DNA from: an uncultured Erysipelotrichaceae bacterium
GTDB taxonomy: Bacteria; Bacillota_I; Bacilli_A; Erysipelotrichales; Erysipelotrichaceae
NCBI GenBank assembly: GCA_902786245.1
Contig: CADABS010000034.1
Coordinates: 1-42,511, forward strand
DNA length: 42,511 bases
Reading direction: 5' to 3'
The stretch's first letter is position 1. Every line of letters starts with the position of its first letter. The notes beneath the pieces were generated by a model. It did no database searches. It saw only the letters and a program-made list of their open reading frames with translations, and was not told where the DNA came from. The position numbers were made by a program, and so were the translations under genes. This document shows positions 15,725 to 23,595 of this stretch, one piece after another.

Positions 15725-16438
15725 ATGAATGACAGATATGCAAGACTGAAAATGCTGATCGGCGATGAACCGTTTGAAAAACTCAGAAATGCCAGAGTCG
15801 CCGTATTCGGAGTCGGCGGTGTCGGCGGATACGCAGCTGAAGCACTGGCCCGCAGCGGCATCGGCCATCTCGATCTGATCGATCATGATACGGTCTCTTT
15901 TTCCAATATCAACCGTCAGATCATCGCTCTGGAAAGTAACGTGGGCATGGCCAAGACAGAAGTCATGAAGCAGAGGATCTGTGATATTGATCCGGCCATT
16001 GAAGTCCGGACGTTTCCGCTTTTCTATCTGCCGGACACAAAAGATACTTTTGATTTCAGGGAATACGATTATATCGTCGATGCAATCGATACGGTGACTG
16101 CCAAGATCGATCTGATCCTCAGTGCTCAGGAAGCCGGCACACCGGTCATCTCCTCCATGGGCTGCGGCAACCGTCTGGATCCTTCAAAACTGATTGTCAC
16201 GGATATCTATGAAACCAAAAACGATCCGCTGGCAAAGGTCATGCGCAGAGAACTGCGCAAACGCGGCGTAAAAAAACTGAAGGTCGTTCTTTCCACCGAG
16301 ACACCGATCAAACCATTGTTCAATGCACAGGAAGCGGAAAACAGCGGGAAGCGCTCCGTTCCCGGATCCAGTGCCTTCGTGCCGCCGGCCGGAGGACTGC
16401 TGATCGCATCCTGTGTCGTCAGAGATCTGCTGCAGTAA
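15725..16438 (+). CDS. tcdA: tRNA threonylcarbamoyladenosine dehydratase
   Basis: This ThiF/E1-like enzyme (237 residues) adenylates and dehydrates t6A37 of ANN-decoding tRNAs to cyclic ct6A. The Rossmann motif GVGGVGGYAAEALARSG is at about residues 30-46. The ATP-contacting DHDTVSFSNINRQI, KTEVMKQRI and the YIVDAIDTVTAKIDLI segment follow. The C-terminal PGSSAFVPPAGGLL is diagnostic of TcdA/CsdL. It lacks the CxxC zinc pairs of MoeB/ThiF. The ATG has no good ribosome binding site, and a -10 box lies seven bases upstream, so leaderless translation is plausible. It is a monocistronic unit, divergent from the ATC-hydrolase-like gene. Confidence 0.92.
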   Translation: MNDRYARLKMLIGDEPFEKLRNARVAVFGVGGVGGYAAEALARSGIGHLDLIDHDTVSFSNINRQIIALESNVGMAKTEVMKQRICDIDPAIEVRTFPLFYLPDTKDTFDFREYDYIVDAIDTVTAKIDLILSAQEAGTPVISSMGCGNRLDPSKLIVTDIYETKNDPLAKVMRRELRKRGVKKLKVVLSTETPIKPLFNAQEAENSGKRSVPGSSAFVPPAGGLLIASCVVRDLLQ

Positions 16439-16448
16439 GCAGTTTTTT
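16427..16448 (+). terminator. Short terminator at the end of tcdA
   Basis: CTGCT-GCAGTA-AGCAG forms a 5-bp stem with the tcdA stop codon near its loop, followed by TTTTTTC. The stem is short, so efficiency is uncertain. Confidence 0.4.
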
Positions 16449-16456
16449 CTTTTGCC

Positions 16457-16494
16457 CAAAAAAAAGAAAAACCGCATCCGTCACAAGGATACGG
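16457..16494 (-). terminator. Terminator of the chorismate mutase gene
   Basis: On the minus strand CCGTATCC and GGATGCGG form an 8-bp stem (one G-T pair) with a 7-nt loop, followed by a long T-rich run (TTTTTCTTTTTTTT). Confidence 0.8.
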
Positions 16495-16504
16495 CACGGC
16501 TGTA

Positions 16505-16783
16505 TTACTTTTCTTTGAGAATATCGTCCTGATATTCGCGGGACAGTTCGATCATATGCGCATATGTCATCCGGAAATACCGGCGGATGTCATCATCTTT
16601 AACCAGCCTGGAATTGCGTTCGATGATTTCGGTTTCCCGTCCGCTGTCCAGGATCGGAAGACGGTTTTCGTATTTGTATTCAATAATATCTCTGACAATA
16701 TTGAACCGCTGTTCAAACAGCTTTGCCAGCTGTTCATCGATCCGGTCTATTGCGGCCCGGTCTTCTTCCAGTCTTGTTGCCAT
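16505..16783 (-). CDS. aroQ: Monofunctional chorismate mutase, AroQ class
   Basis: This is a 92-residue all-helical chorismate mutase (chorismate to prephenate, phenylalanine/tyrosine synthesis). The N-terminal helix has the conserved IDRIDEQLAKLFEQRFNIVRDI. Arg and Lys residues of the active site are in RDIIEYKYENRLPILDSGRE (residues about 31-50), and the third helix contains MTYAHMIELSREYQ. The length matches stand-alone AroQ proteins. AGGAGG lies seven bases before the ATG. It is a single-gene unit, divergent from the ATP-grasp gene. Confidence 0.9.
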   Translation of the reverse strand: MATRLEEDRAAIDRIDEQLAKLFEQRFNIVRDIIEYKYENRLPILDSGRETEIIERNSRLVKDDDIRRYFRMTYAHMIELSREYQDDILKEK

Positions 16784-16914
16784 GGCATGACCTCCTGCAA
16801 TGTATTGTACATAATCTTTTGTGAAAATTGCATGAACTCACGGTTTTCCGGTAAAAAACATGCATTTAATGGTAAAATAACCGGTATATTCAGAAATGTG
16901 AGGAGGCTGCCGTT

Positions 16915-18123
16915 ATGGGCAAGAACTTTGTATTTGTATCACCGACATTCCCGAAAACATATTATCAGTTTCCGAAAGCCTGGAAAGAAGTCGGCGGAAC
17001 TTCGCTCTGCATCGGCGAAGACAGCTACGAATCCCTTTCGCAGGAAATGAAAGATGCATGCGACGAATACTACCAGGTTTCTTCAATGATGGACTACGAC
17101 CAGATGTACAGAGCAGTCGCCTGGTTCGCGCATAAGCACGGAAAGATCGACTGGCTGGAATCCAACAATGAGTTCTGGCTCGAACAGGATGCCCGCCTGC
17201 GTACGGATTTCAATATCACGAGCGGCGACAAGTCCGAAGATGTGCAGCGATTCAAACTGAAATCGAATATGAAGGCCTATTATGAGCGGGCCAATGTACC
17301 GGTCGCAAGATATCATCTGACAACAACCTATGAAGAAGGAAAGAAATTCATTGATGAAGTCGGCTATCCGGTCATCGTCAAGCCGGACAACGGCGTCGGT
17401 GCCAATGCGACCTGGAAGATCTCCGATGAGGAAGGTCTGAAGGATTTCTATACAAGAGATCTGGGTACCCAGTACATCATGGAAGAATTCGTTCCGGGCT
17501 ATATCGTTTCCTTTGACGGCATTACCGATCAGGACAATAACATCATCTTCAAGACGAGCCATACCTTCCCGGAACCGATCATGGATATCGTCAATTCCGT
17601 GGATGAGTGCTTCTACTGGTCCGAGCGGAAGATTCCGGAAGATCTTGACCGCATGGGCACTGCCGTCATCAAATCCTTCGGCATCCGCGGCCGTTTCTTC
17701 CATACCGAGTATTTCCGTCTGAGCGAAGACAAGAAAGGCCTTGGCAAGAAGGGCGACCTCGTCGGACTGGAAGTCAATATGCGTCCGCCGGGAGGATATA
17801 CCCCGGATATGATGAACTTCGCCAACGACATCAACGTATTCAAAATCTATGCGAATATGGCGATGTACAACGAAGGCATGTATGAAACAGAGCGTCCCTA
17901 CCATGCCGTTTACTGCGGCCGCAGAGACCATCTTCATTATAAGAACAACGCAGCCGTCATCTTCGGCAGATATGAACCGAACATCATGGTCCATGACCGG
18001 ATGCCGGATCTGCTCGGCGAAGCAATGGGCAATGAATTCTATGTAGCCCGCTTTGAAGATATGAAAGACGTCCATGCGTTTATGCGCTGCGTCTTTGAAA
18101 AAGCAGAAGAGGATAACGAATGA
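16915..18123 (+). CDS. ATP-grasp ligase of unknown substrate
   Basis: This 402-residue ATP-grasp protein has a pre-grasp domain at about 1-105. ATP-binding subdomains run from about 115 to 300, with the P-loop-like YPVIVKPDNGVGANATW (about 151-167) and IMEEFVPGYIVSFDG (about 188-202). The Mg-binding Glu/Asn is in GLEVNMRPPGGYTPDMMN. A C-terminal region follows (about 305-402). The family makes a carboxylate-to-amine or similar bond through an acyl-phosphate. The AGGAGG site is eight bases upstream of the ATG. The stop overlaps the next gene's start in an ATGA, so the ligase and the esterase are made together. I do not recognise the product; a peptide-like ligase is inference. Confidence 0.85.
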   Translation: MGKNFVFVSPTFPKTYYQFPKAWKEVGGTSLCIGEDSYESLSQEMKDACDEYYQVSSMMDYDQMYRAVAWFAHKHGKIDWLESNNEFWLEQDARLRTDFNITSGDKSEDVQRFKLKSNMKAYYERANVPVARYHLTTTYEEGKKFIDEVGYPVIVKPDNGVGANATWKISDEEGLKDFYTRDLGTQYIMEEFVPGYIVSFDGITDQDNNIIFKTSHTFPEPIMDIVNSVDECFYWSERKIPEDLDRMGTAVIKSFGIRGRFFHTEYFRLSEDKKGLGKKGDLVGLEVNMRPPGGYTPDMMNFANDINVFKIYANMAMYNEGMYETERPYHAVYCGRRDHLHYKNNAAVIFGRYEPNIMVHDRMPDLLGEAMGNEFYVARFEDMKDVHAFMRCVFEKAEEDNE

Positions 18124-18878
18124 AAACACAGTATTTCCGCGAATACAGCATGAATCTCGGCCGGGATATGGAGTTCAAGGTATACGGCCACGCCGGCAAG
18201 CCGATGCTTGTCTTCCCGTGCCAGGACGGCAGGTTCTTCGACTTTGAAGACCGCGGCATGGTTGCGGCGGCACAGGAGTTCATCGATGCCGGCCGTCTGC
18301 AGCTGTTCTGCTGCGATTCCAATGACCAGAATTCCTGGTCCCGGGTCAATGACTGGGACAACCGGAACCGGATCGAGCAGCAGGAAGCATATTTCCACTA
18401 CATCTGCGATGAGCTCTGCCCGCGCATCTTTGATATCAATGCGGAGAGCAACGGCGGCTATTATGCCTCCGGCATCCTGACGACAGGCTGTTCCATGGGC
18501 GGAACCCATGCCCTCAACTTCCTGCTGAGAAGACCGGATATCTTTGCCGGCTGTATCGCCATGTCCGGTGCCTATGACGCAAGATTGTTCTTCCCTGACT
18601 ACAGCGATGATCTCGTCTATGCCAATTCCCCGGTTGACTACATCAACGGCATGACCTATGATCATCCCTATGTCGAGATGTACAGAAACAGAGATATCAT
18701 CATCGTCTGCGGCCGGGGTGCCTGGGAACATCCGATGCAGGAAGACGCCGCAAGGATGAAGGAACTGTTTGCCTATAAGGACATTCCCGCCTGGGTCGAT
18801 TTCTGGGGTGATGACGTTGCCCATGACTGGCCATGGTGGCTGAAGCAGTTCCCCTACTATCTGAACTATGTTTGTTAA
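18120..18878 (+). CDS. Alpha/beta-hydrolase esterase coupled to the ATP-grasp gene
   Basis: This is a 252-residue alpha/beta hydrolase of the esterase D-like (PF00756) group. The nucleophile elbow is GCSMGG with Ser125 and the candidate catalytic His is H235 (DDVAHDW). The acid is likely an Asp near 190-210 or in GDDVAH. No signal peptide is visible, so it is cytoplasmic. It begins in an ATGA overlap with the ATP-grasp gene, with GAGG upstream, and is followed by a hairpin terminator. A ligase and an esterase in one coupled unit suggest that one makes and the other cleaves or transfers the same acyl product; the compound is unknown. Confidence 0.86.
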   Translation: MKTQYFREYSMNLGRDMEFKVYGHAGKPMLVFPCQDGRFFDFEDRGMVAAAQEFIDAGRLQLFCCDSNDQNSWSRVNDWDNRNRIEQQEAYFHYICDELCPRIFDINAESNGGYYASGILTTGCSMGGTHALNFLLRRPDIFAGCIAMSGAYDARLFFPDYSDDLVYANSPVDYINGMTYDHPYVEMYRNRDIIIVCGRGAWEHPMQEDAARMKELFAYKDIPAWVDFWGDDVAHDWPWWLKQFPYYLNYVC

Positions 18879-18880
18879 CA

Positions 18881-18903
18881 AAGCGGAGAAAAGCTCCGCT
18901 TTT
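18881..18903 (+). terminator. Terminator after the ATP-grasp/esterase pair
   Basis: AAGCGGAG-AAAAG-CTCCGCTT is an 8-bp perfect stem followed by a short T-run. The flavin reductase start is only 14 bases further, so partial read-through is possible. Confidence 0.65.
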
Positions 18904-18917
18904 GAAATGGAGAGACT

Positions 18918-19547
18918 ATGACAAGACAATACTGGAAACCAGCCAATCTGCTCAATCCCGTTCCGGCTGTACTGATCGGCTGCTGTGACAATGACGGAAA
19001 CGCCAATGTCATGACCGCTGCCTGGGCAGGCACGGTATGTTCCGATCCGGTCATGGTATCGGTATCCATCCGCAAGGAAAGATATTCGCATCATATGATC
19101 GCTGAGACCGGCGAATTCACCGTCAACCTGGTCAGCCGTTCCATGGCAAAAGCTGCAGACTTTGCCGGTGTACGATCCGGTAGAGATATCGATAAATTCG
19201 CCCAGACAGGCGATCTGAAACTGACGAAGCAGAAATCGAATATGGTCAATGCCCCTTCGGTTGCGGAAAGCCCCGTTGTTCTGGAATGCAGAGTGAAGCA
19301 GATCATTGAACTGGGCAGCCATGACATGTTCATCGGCGAAGTCGTATGCACCGGTGTCCATGAAGAACTGATCGACAGTGAAGGAAAACTTGATCTGAAG
19401 AAAGCAGACCTTGTCGCATACAGCCATGGCGAATACTATGCCCTGGGTGATTATCTCGGCAAGTTCGGCTTCTCAGTCAGAAAGCCGAGAAAAAAGAAAA
19501 TGCAAAAGAAGGAAAGCGCAGCTGCACCGAAACGAAAAAACGGATGA
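18918..19547 (+). CDS. Flavin reductase-like (flavoredoxin family) protein
   Basis: This 209-residue FMN-binding split-barrel protein of the PF01613 type has the start KPANLLNPVPAVLIGC and NANVMTAAWAGTVCSDPVMVSVSIRKERYSH (residues about 28-59). The latter forms the flavin-binding core, and FTVNLVS and MFIGEVVC follow. Such proteins reduce or carry FMN for small redox reactions. The C-terminal 25 residues are rich in Lys/Arg/Ala (RKPRKKKMQKKES), an extension beyond the usual fold that may be disordered or bind nucleic acid. GGAG lies a few bases upstream of the ATG. The gene sits just after the esterase terminator and before tRNA-Leu. Confidence 0.88.
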   Translation: MTRQYWKPANLLNPVPAVLIGCCDNDGNANVMTAAWAGTVCSDPVMVSVSIRKERYSHHMIAETGEFTVNLVSRSMAKAADFAGVRSGRDIDKFAQTGDLKLTKQKSNMVNAPSVAESPVVLECRVKQIIELGSHDMFIGEVVCTGVHEELIDSEGKLDLKKADLVAYSHGEYYALGDYLGKFGFSVRKPRKKKMQKKESAAAPKRKNG

Positions 19548-19584
19548 TTTTAACCATCCAATCTGCTAATATAGTTCTGCACAT

Positions 19585-19664
19585 GCGGATATGGCGGAAC
19601 TGGCAGACGCGCCAGATTTAGGATCTGGTTCTTCGGAGTGCAGGTTCGATTCCTGTTATCCGCA
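19585..19664 (+). tRNA. tRNA-Leu (anticodon TAG)
   Basis: A complete cloverleaf is visible. The acceptor is GCGGATA/TATCCGC with discriminator A, and the D-arm is GCG...CGC. The anticodon arm CCAGA-TTTAGGA-TCTGG has anticodon TAG (reads CUN). A short extra arm with a TTCG loop and the T-arm GCAGG-TTCGATT-CCTGT complete it. CCA is not encoded. The type and position are secure; bounds are hand-paired. Confidence 0.95.
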
Positions 19665-19674
19665 TAAAACGAAA

Positions 19675-19715
19675 GAGATTCCGGTCTTCTTAAGGAAAAC
19701 GGGATCTCATTTTTG
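19675..19715 (+). terminator. tRNA-Leu terminator
   Basis: GAGATTCCG and CGGGATCTC form a 9-bp stem (one G-T pair) around a 16-nt loop, followed by ATTTTTG. Confidence 0.75.
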
Positions 19716-20124
19716 TTGGCGTCAGATCCTAAGGGTTTCTGGATCATCTTACGTGCTTAAGTAAGATCCTCAGGAAGTTGAAAATGAAGAATCGAAATGG
19801 AAAAATCACCGTAGAAACAGACACTTTTGTAAACTCTGACTCTACTGCTTCCTGCTATCCTCTGTTTTCCATTTCTGTCAGACCGAAAAAGTATTGCTGC
19901 AATGCCGCAGGGACAGGCAGTTTGGAAGAAAACACAGTTCAGCTCACGAAAACAGCATTCATCCGGTCCGGGCATTTCATCTTTTCGCATATTATAATCT
20001 TACATGCCTGACAAAACATATCCACGCCCACATAATTACAGCTATCTATCATTCTTTTTTCCCGATTTCTGAAAGATGCATACTGCACTGGAACGATCGA
20101 TACAGATATGATACGTTTATTGTT
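19716..20124. other. Intergenic region with no supported gene
   Basis: About 400 bases separate the tRNA-Leu terminator from the next gene. I see an imperfect hairpin near 19739-19770 (CTTAC/GTAAG core) and a TATAAT-like box at 19993-19998. A TATGAT box at 20107-20112 probably serves the aminotransferase gene. Open frames on both strands here have no ribosome binding sites and no recognisable homology. The sequence looks more AT-rich than its neighbours. Confidence 0.6.
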
Positions 20125-21210
20125 ATGAAACTGCCGAAATTCGAAGTTGAACAGTGGATGACGGATCACGAAAATGAAGCCGTCTTCAATCTTACAGACA
20201 CCTGCATTCCCCCGCTGACAGTCCGCGAACTGCTGGCGCTGGATATGGCAGGTGACTTTCAGAATGTCCGGCTCGATTACGGGGCAATCACCGGAGACCC
20301 GCGGGTAAAAGACGAGATTCTGAAACTCTATAAAAGCGGGAATCACGATAACGTCACTACAGCACAGGGATGCCTTCAGGGCAATGAGATGGTGATGGAG
20401 ACCCTGCTGGAAGCAGGTGATCATGTGATTACATTCAAACCCGGATACCAGGCGTTCAGCGATTATCCCAAAGCTCTGGGCTGTACGGTAACGGAACTTC
20501 CGCTCGATGAGGAGAACAACTGGCAGCCTTCTCTCAGGGAACTGGAAGAAGCGTTGCGGCAGAAAACAAAGCTCATCATTCTCAATGATCCGAACAACCC
20601 TACCGGAATGCGTTTCAATGACGTGTTTGTATCGGAAATGATCCGTCTGGCAAGGCAGAATGATGTATGGATCCTGTCGGATGAAGTATACCGGGATCCC
20701 CGGTTCCCTTCCGTCAGCGACCTGTATGAAAAAGGAATCTGTACCGGTTCCCTGTCCAAGATGTATTCCCTTGCCGGGCTTCGCTTCGGCTGGATCAAAG
20801 GTCCGAAGGATATGATCCGGAAAATCAATGAACGCAGAGATTATTCCATTATCTCCACCGGTCCGCTGACAGACACACTGGCACTGATTGCCTTAAAGCA
20901 CAAAGAAGAACTGCTTGAAAGAGCATATTCCGTCATTCAGGACAACCGCACAGTCATTCGGGAATGGCTCCGGGAAGAGCCGCTCTGCAGTGTTGTGCTG
21001 CCGGAATTCAGTACGGTCTCTTTCATGAAATATGAAGCAGATATCCCTTCTGAAACACTGGCTCTGGATCTTCTGCGTCAGGACGGCGTATTCTTTGTCC
21101 CGGGAGACTGCTTCTTCCATGGATCCCATCTGCGTCTGAGTCTGACGGCAGATCCGGAAGTCATGAAGCAGGGACTGACACTGCTCAGCAGATATCTGCA
21201 CCGGGAGTGA
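20125..21210 (+). CDS. PLP-dependent class I/II aminotransferase
   Basis: The 361-residue fold-type I aminotransferase has DYGAITGDPRVKDEILKLY at the N-terminus, the LNDPNNPTGMRF loop, and LSDEVYRDP with the pyridine-binding Asp. The Schiff-base Lys is in TGSLSKMYSLAGLRFGW. The C-terminal Arg (SHLRLSL) binds the substrate carboxylate. It is shorter than and only distantly related to the aminotransferase at 1967-3139. The start at 20125 marks the beginning of homology, though the frame is open further upstream. There is no Shine-Dalgarno sequence, and a TATGAT box 13 bases before the ATG predicts a very short leader. The substrate is unknown. It is monocistronic and convergent with the EIIB/ROK gene. 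Confidence 0.88.
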   Translation: MKLPKFEVEQWMTDHENEAVFNLTDTCIPPLTVRELLALDMAGDFQNVRLDYGAITGDPRVKDEILKLYKSGNHDNVTTAQGCLQGNEMVMETLLEAGDHVITFKPGYQAFSDYPKALGCTVTELPLDEENNWQPSLRELEEALRQKTKLIILNDPNNPTGMRFNDVFVSEMIRLARQNDVWILSDEVYRDPRFPSVSDLYEKGICTGSLSKMYSLAGLRFGWIKGPKDMIRKINERRDYSIISTGPLTDTLALIALKHKEELLERAYSVIQDNRTVIREWLREEPLCSVVLPEFSTVSFMKYEADIPSETLALDLLRQDGVFFVPGDCFFHGSHLRLSLTADPEVMKQGLTLLSRYLHRE

Positions 21211-21292
21211 ATTCAGCCCTCCCCAAAGCACAGATCCGATTTCCTCTGTCTGCGCAGCTAAAACAGAGATCCTGCTTTCCCTGAGTAAACTG

Positions 21293-22729
21293 TTACAGCC
21301 CTTTAATGAATTCATGCAGATCTTCACGGTATTTGTAGTTTCCATGCAGTACATTGTAAAGCAGGACACCTGCGCCGTAGAACAATTCCCAGTAGCGGCT
21401 GTCCATCTTGGTGATTTCAGGAAGATGACGCTCAGGTATATATTTTTTCAGACTTTCCCGCAGTTCTTCCGGATCGGTGAGCAGATCGCAGTACACCGCC
21501 AAAGTGTCCGGGCCGACCGTGCAGATCATCGGCAGGACAAGTTTAGTAATCAGTTCAACGATGCCTTCCGGTGTTTTGGCAAGATCATATCTGTCTTCAG
21601 AAAAATTGAGCGTTTTCAGATAATTCGCACATTCACCGGCAAAGTCCTTCTTTCCGAAGACCGGAGTACCGTTGATGACGATACCTGCACCGCCGACGAC
21701 ATTGCCAAGCGGATGATAATACGCCAGAAGATTGCCGCAGTCGCGGTGGTTGGCATAATAGCCGACCGCACTTGCATTGGCGTCATTGCACAGAATAAAC
21801 GTACGTCCGTATTTCTTCGTAAATTCACCGACTACATCGATATCGAAGACTTTGGCTGTCGGCAGAGTGAGACGGCCTTCATAGACAACGCCCGGTGCAA
21901 CGACCGCTACGCCTTTTATTTCCGGATGACGGATGAACAGAACATCGAGTACGTCCTCCAGGTCGCGGAGATTGATTTCATCTTTAACTGTTACACCGCG
22001 TTCCATCGCTGCTTCTTTGTCTGCTCCGCGCCAGTGGATTTCGAATCTGCGGTTTCTGCGGATGATAGCCACAATGGCAATGGAACTGTCCCATTCAGGA
22101 TCATGTACATCCTCAATGAACTCTTCTGCTTTTTCTTTTTTATCAAGTTCTTCTCTGATCAGGTCGACAGTCTGCGTTACATTGTATGACGCAAATACAC
22201 TGGCAGGAATCTGTATGATAACCTTATCTTTCAGCACTTCCTGCGCTTTTTTGAGCAGATAGCCGATCTGCGGTGCCAGCAGGATCACATCCCTGTCCTG
22301 TGCCGCCTCAAACAGTTCTGTATATGGAACAGCCGAAAACTCATACTCAAGACCGAGTGTTTCCACCGCATTATTGAGCTTATCCGCAAAGAAAGAAGTA
22401 GTGAAACCGGAGGTGCAGCTTAACAGAACTTTGATCTTGCTGTCGGTGCCTGCTTTTTTCAGCGAACCGATCATCTGGGTGAACAGATCTTTGGCATGGT
22501 CAAGATCCTTGATTTCAAAATGCAGGAAGAAAACAGGCTCATCTGATTTTTCTGTTTCGATTGTCAGGGCGCAGATTTCATATTCCAGATGATAAAACTG
22601 CACATGACCGACGGCACTCTCTGTTACAAAGTCGATTTCATCTTCGCTTTTTTCGTCGATTTTATAAAACGGATCTGTCTGATCAAGAATCCATCTGCGG
22701 TAAATCTCATACATTTCTCTGTCTGTCAT
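21293..22729 (-). CDS. PTS EIIB(Lac/Cel)-like/ROK-like fusion protein
   Basis: This 478-residue protein has three parts. Residues 1-95 are an unrecognised alpha/beta N-domain. Residues about 98-183 match a lactose/cellobiose-type PTS EIIB domain, with the phosphocysteine loop LLSCTSGFTTS (Cys105), VILLAPQIGYLL and the closing IPASVFASYN. Residues about 215-470 match the ROK sugar kinase/regulator fold, with VVAPGVVYEG, the catalytic-type LCNDANASAVGYY (Asp316), GGAGIVING and the FAGECANYL strand. The ROK part lacks the N-terminal DxGGT ATP loop and the Cys zinc cluster, so kinase activity is doubtful. AGGAG precedes the ATG. It follows a histidine phosphatase gene by five bases. A PTS-phosphorylated sugar sensor is inference. 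Confidence 0.78.
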   Translation of the reverse strand: MTDREMYEIYRRWILDQTDPFYKIDEKSEDEIDFVTESAVGHVQFYHLEYEICALTIETEKSDEPVFFLHFEIKDLDHAKDLFTQMIGSLKKAGTDSKIKVLLSCTSGFTTSFFADKLNNAVETLGLEYEFSAVPYTELFEAAQDRDVILLAPQIGYLLKKAQEVLKDKVIIQIPASVFASYNVTQTVDLIREELDKKEKAEEFIEDVHDPEWDSSIAIVAIIRRNRRFEIHWRGADKEAAMERGVTVKDEINLRDLEDVLDVLFIRHPEIKGVAVVAPGVVYEGRLTLPTAKVFDIDVVGEFTKKYGRTFILCNDANASAVGYYANHRDCGNLLAYYHPLGNVVGGAGIVINGTPVFGKKDFAGECANYLKTLNFSEDRYDLAKTPEGIVELITKLVLPMICTVGPDTLAVYCDLLTDPEELRESLKKYIPERHLPEITKMDSRYWELFYGAGVLLYNVLHGNYKYREDLHEFIKGL

Positions 22730-22734
22730 TTTCT

Positions 22735-23361
22735 CTATCTCCTGCTTGTTATATAAACCGTTTTAGCCAATTCCGGATTGAGACCGGAAAAGTCATGTAT
22801 GATGACATCCTCGCACATAAAGACTACCCCATCATAGGAATATTTGAAAATAGCGCAGTTGCCGATACCTGTTTTTCTCGGAATCAGCGTATAAGCCTGC
22901 CATTTGTTGAAAAACTGACCGCATGCAGCGCCATGGGCTACGATCAGTGTCGTCGTATTTTCCTCTGCCATGTTCATAATACCGGTGACTGTATTGCTGA
23001 ATCTCTCCTGGAATTCCTTTTCCCCTTCACCGCCGTACTGTTTGAACTGATCGCCATACGGAAAAGAAGGATTCAGCGATTCGTCATGGCCTTCCAGTTT
23101 TCCGAAAAACCATTCTTTAAGCCCCCGGATTCTTTCATAGGGCATCTGACCGCCGGTAACGATTTCCAGAGTATCTGCAGCCCGTTCCGATGTGGAAGAA
23201 TAAGCATAGTCAAAAACAATGTTTCTGTCACGGAACCACTGCCCGGCAGTTTCTGCCTGGGCTCTGCCCAGATCCGTAAGCGGAGCGTCGCACCACCCCT
23301 GAATCTTATGGGCAACATTAAACATCGTCTGGCCATGACGCATCAGATATAAGGTCTTCAT
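22735..23361 (-). CDS. Histidine phosphatase (phosphoglycerate mutase-like) protein
   Basis: This is a 208-residue protein of the histidine phosphatase superfamily. It has the phospho-accepting MRHGQTMFN motif (His8 region), the SSTSERAADTLEIV segment with the second Arg, the Glu in LKEWFFGKLEG, and the second catalytic His in LIVAHGAACG. This fits a broad-specificity phosphatase better than a glycolytic mutase. AGGAG precedes the ATG, and an extended -10 (TGATATACT, minus strand) lies about 30 bases upstream. It is the first gene of a two-gene unit with the EIIB/ROK fusion, suggesting action on a phosphosugar. Confidence 0.9.
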   Translation of the reverse strand: MKTLYLMRHGQTMFNVAHKIQGWCDAPLTDLGRAQAETAGQWFRDRNIVFDYAYSSTSERAADTLEIVTGGQMPYERIRGLKEWFFGKLEGHDESLNPSFPYGDQFKQYGGEGEKEFQERFSNTVTGIMNMAEENTTTLIVAHGAACGQFFNKWQAYTLIPRKTGIGNCAIFKYSYDGVVFMCEDVIIHDFSGLNPELAKTVYITSRR

Positions 23362-23440
23362 TATCTTTTTTCTCCTGTTTCTGCTTTCAGTATATCAAAA
23401 TTATGAAACTGCAAGCGATAGCATATCGGACGTTTCATTG

Positions 23441-23495
23441 TGTTTTCCACGTTTATTCCGCTGCCAAGGCCAAAGCCATGGGAAATTACGGGCAC
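23441..23495 (-). pseudogene. Possible remnant of an alpha/beta-hydrolase C-terminus
   Basis: On the minus strand this stretch encodes SHGFGLGSG, matching DHGFGLGTH of the intact alpha/beta hydrolase at 26396-27283. At the nucleotide level 17 of 19 bases agree between 23462-23480 and 26479-26497. No surrounding homology survives that I can see, so this may be chance or an old duplication relic. Confidence 0.3.
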
Positions 23496-23534
23496 ACAGT
23501 AAGATCCGATACAGCTGTATTGCCGGACTTTAAA

Positions 23535-23580
23535 CATACGGGACAGCCTGCATGATCTGGGCTGTCCCGGTATGAATGAT
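23535..23580 (-). terminator. Terminator at the end of the redox operon
   Basis: CATACCGGGACAGCC and GGCTGTCCCGTATG pair along 14 bp with one bulged base and an 11-nt loop. It lies 21 bases past the last aldo/keto reductase stop. The minus-strand T-run is short (TTTAAAG). On the plus strand the hairpin is followed by a weak T-rich tract, so it may work in both directions. Confidence 0.7.
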
Positions 23581-23595
23581 CTTTTTCTTTTGTAC

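Noticed and set aside
18039-19427. Minus-strand frame of 462 codons opposite the esterase and flavin reductase
   Set aside because: It is antisense to two genes with clear motifs; its product shows no domain.
19550-19747. Minus-strand 65-codon frame across tRNA-Leu
   Set aside because: It is the translation of the tRNA complement, a well-known false gene.
19778-20011. Plus-strand 77-codon frame after tRNA-Leu, and the minus-strand frame opposite it
   Set aside because: Neither has start signals or recognisable motifs, and the two contradict each other.
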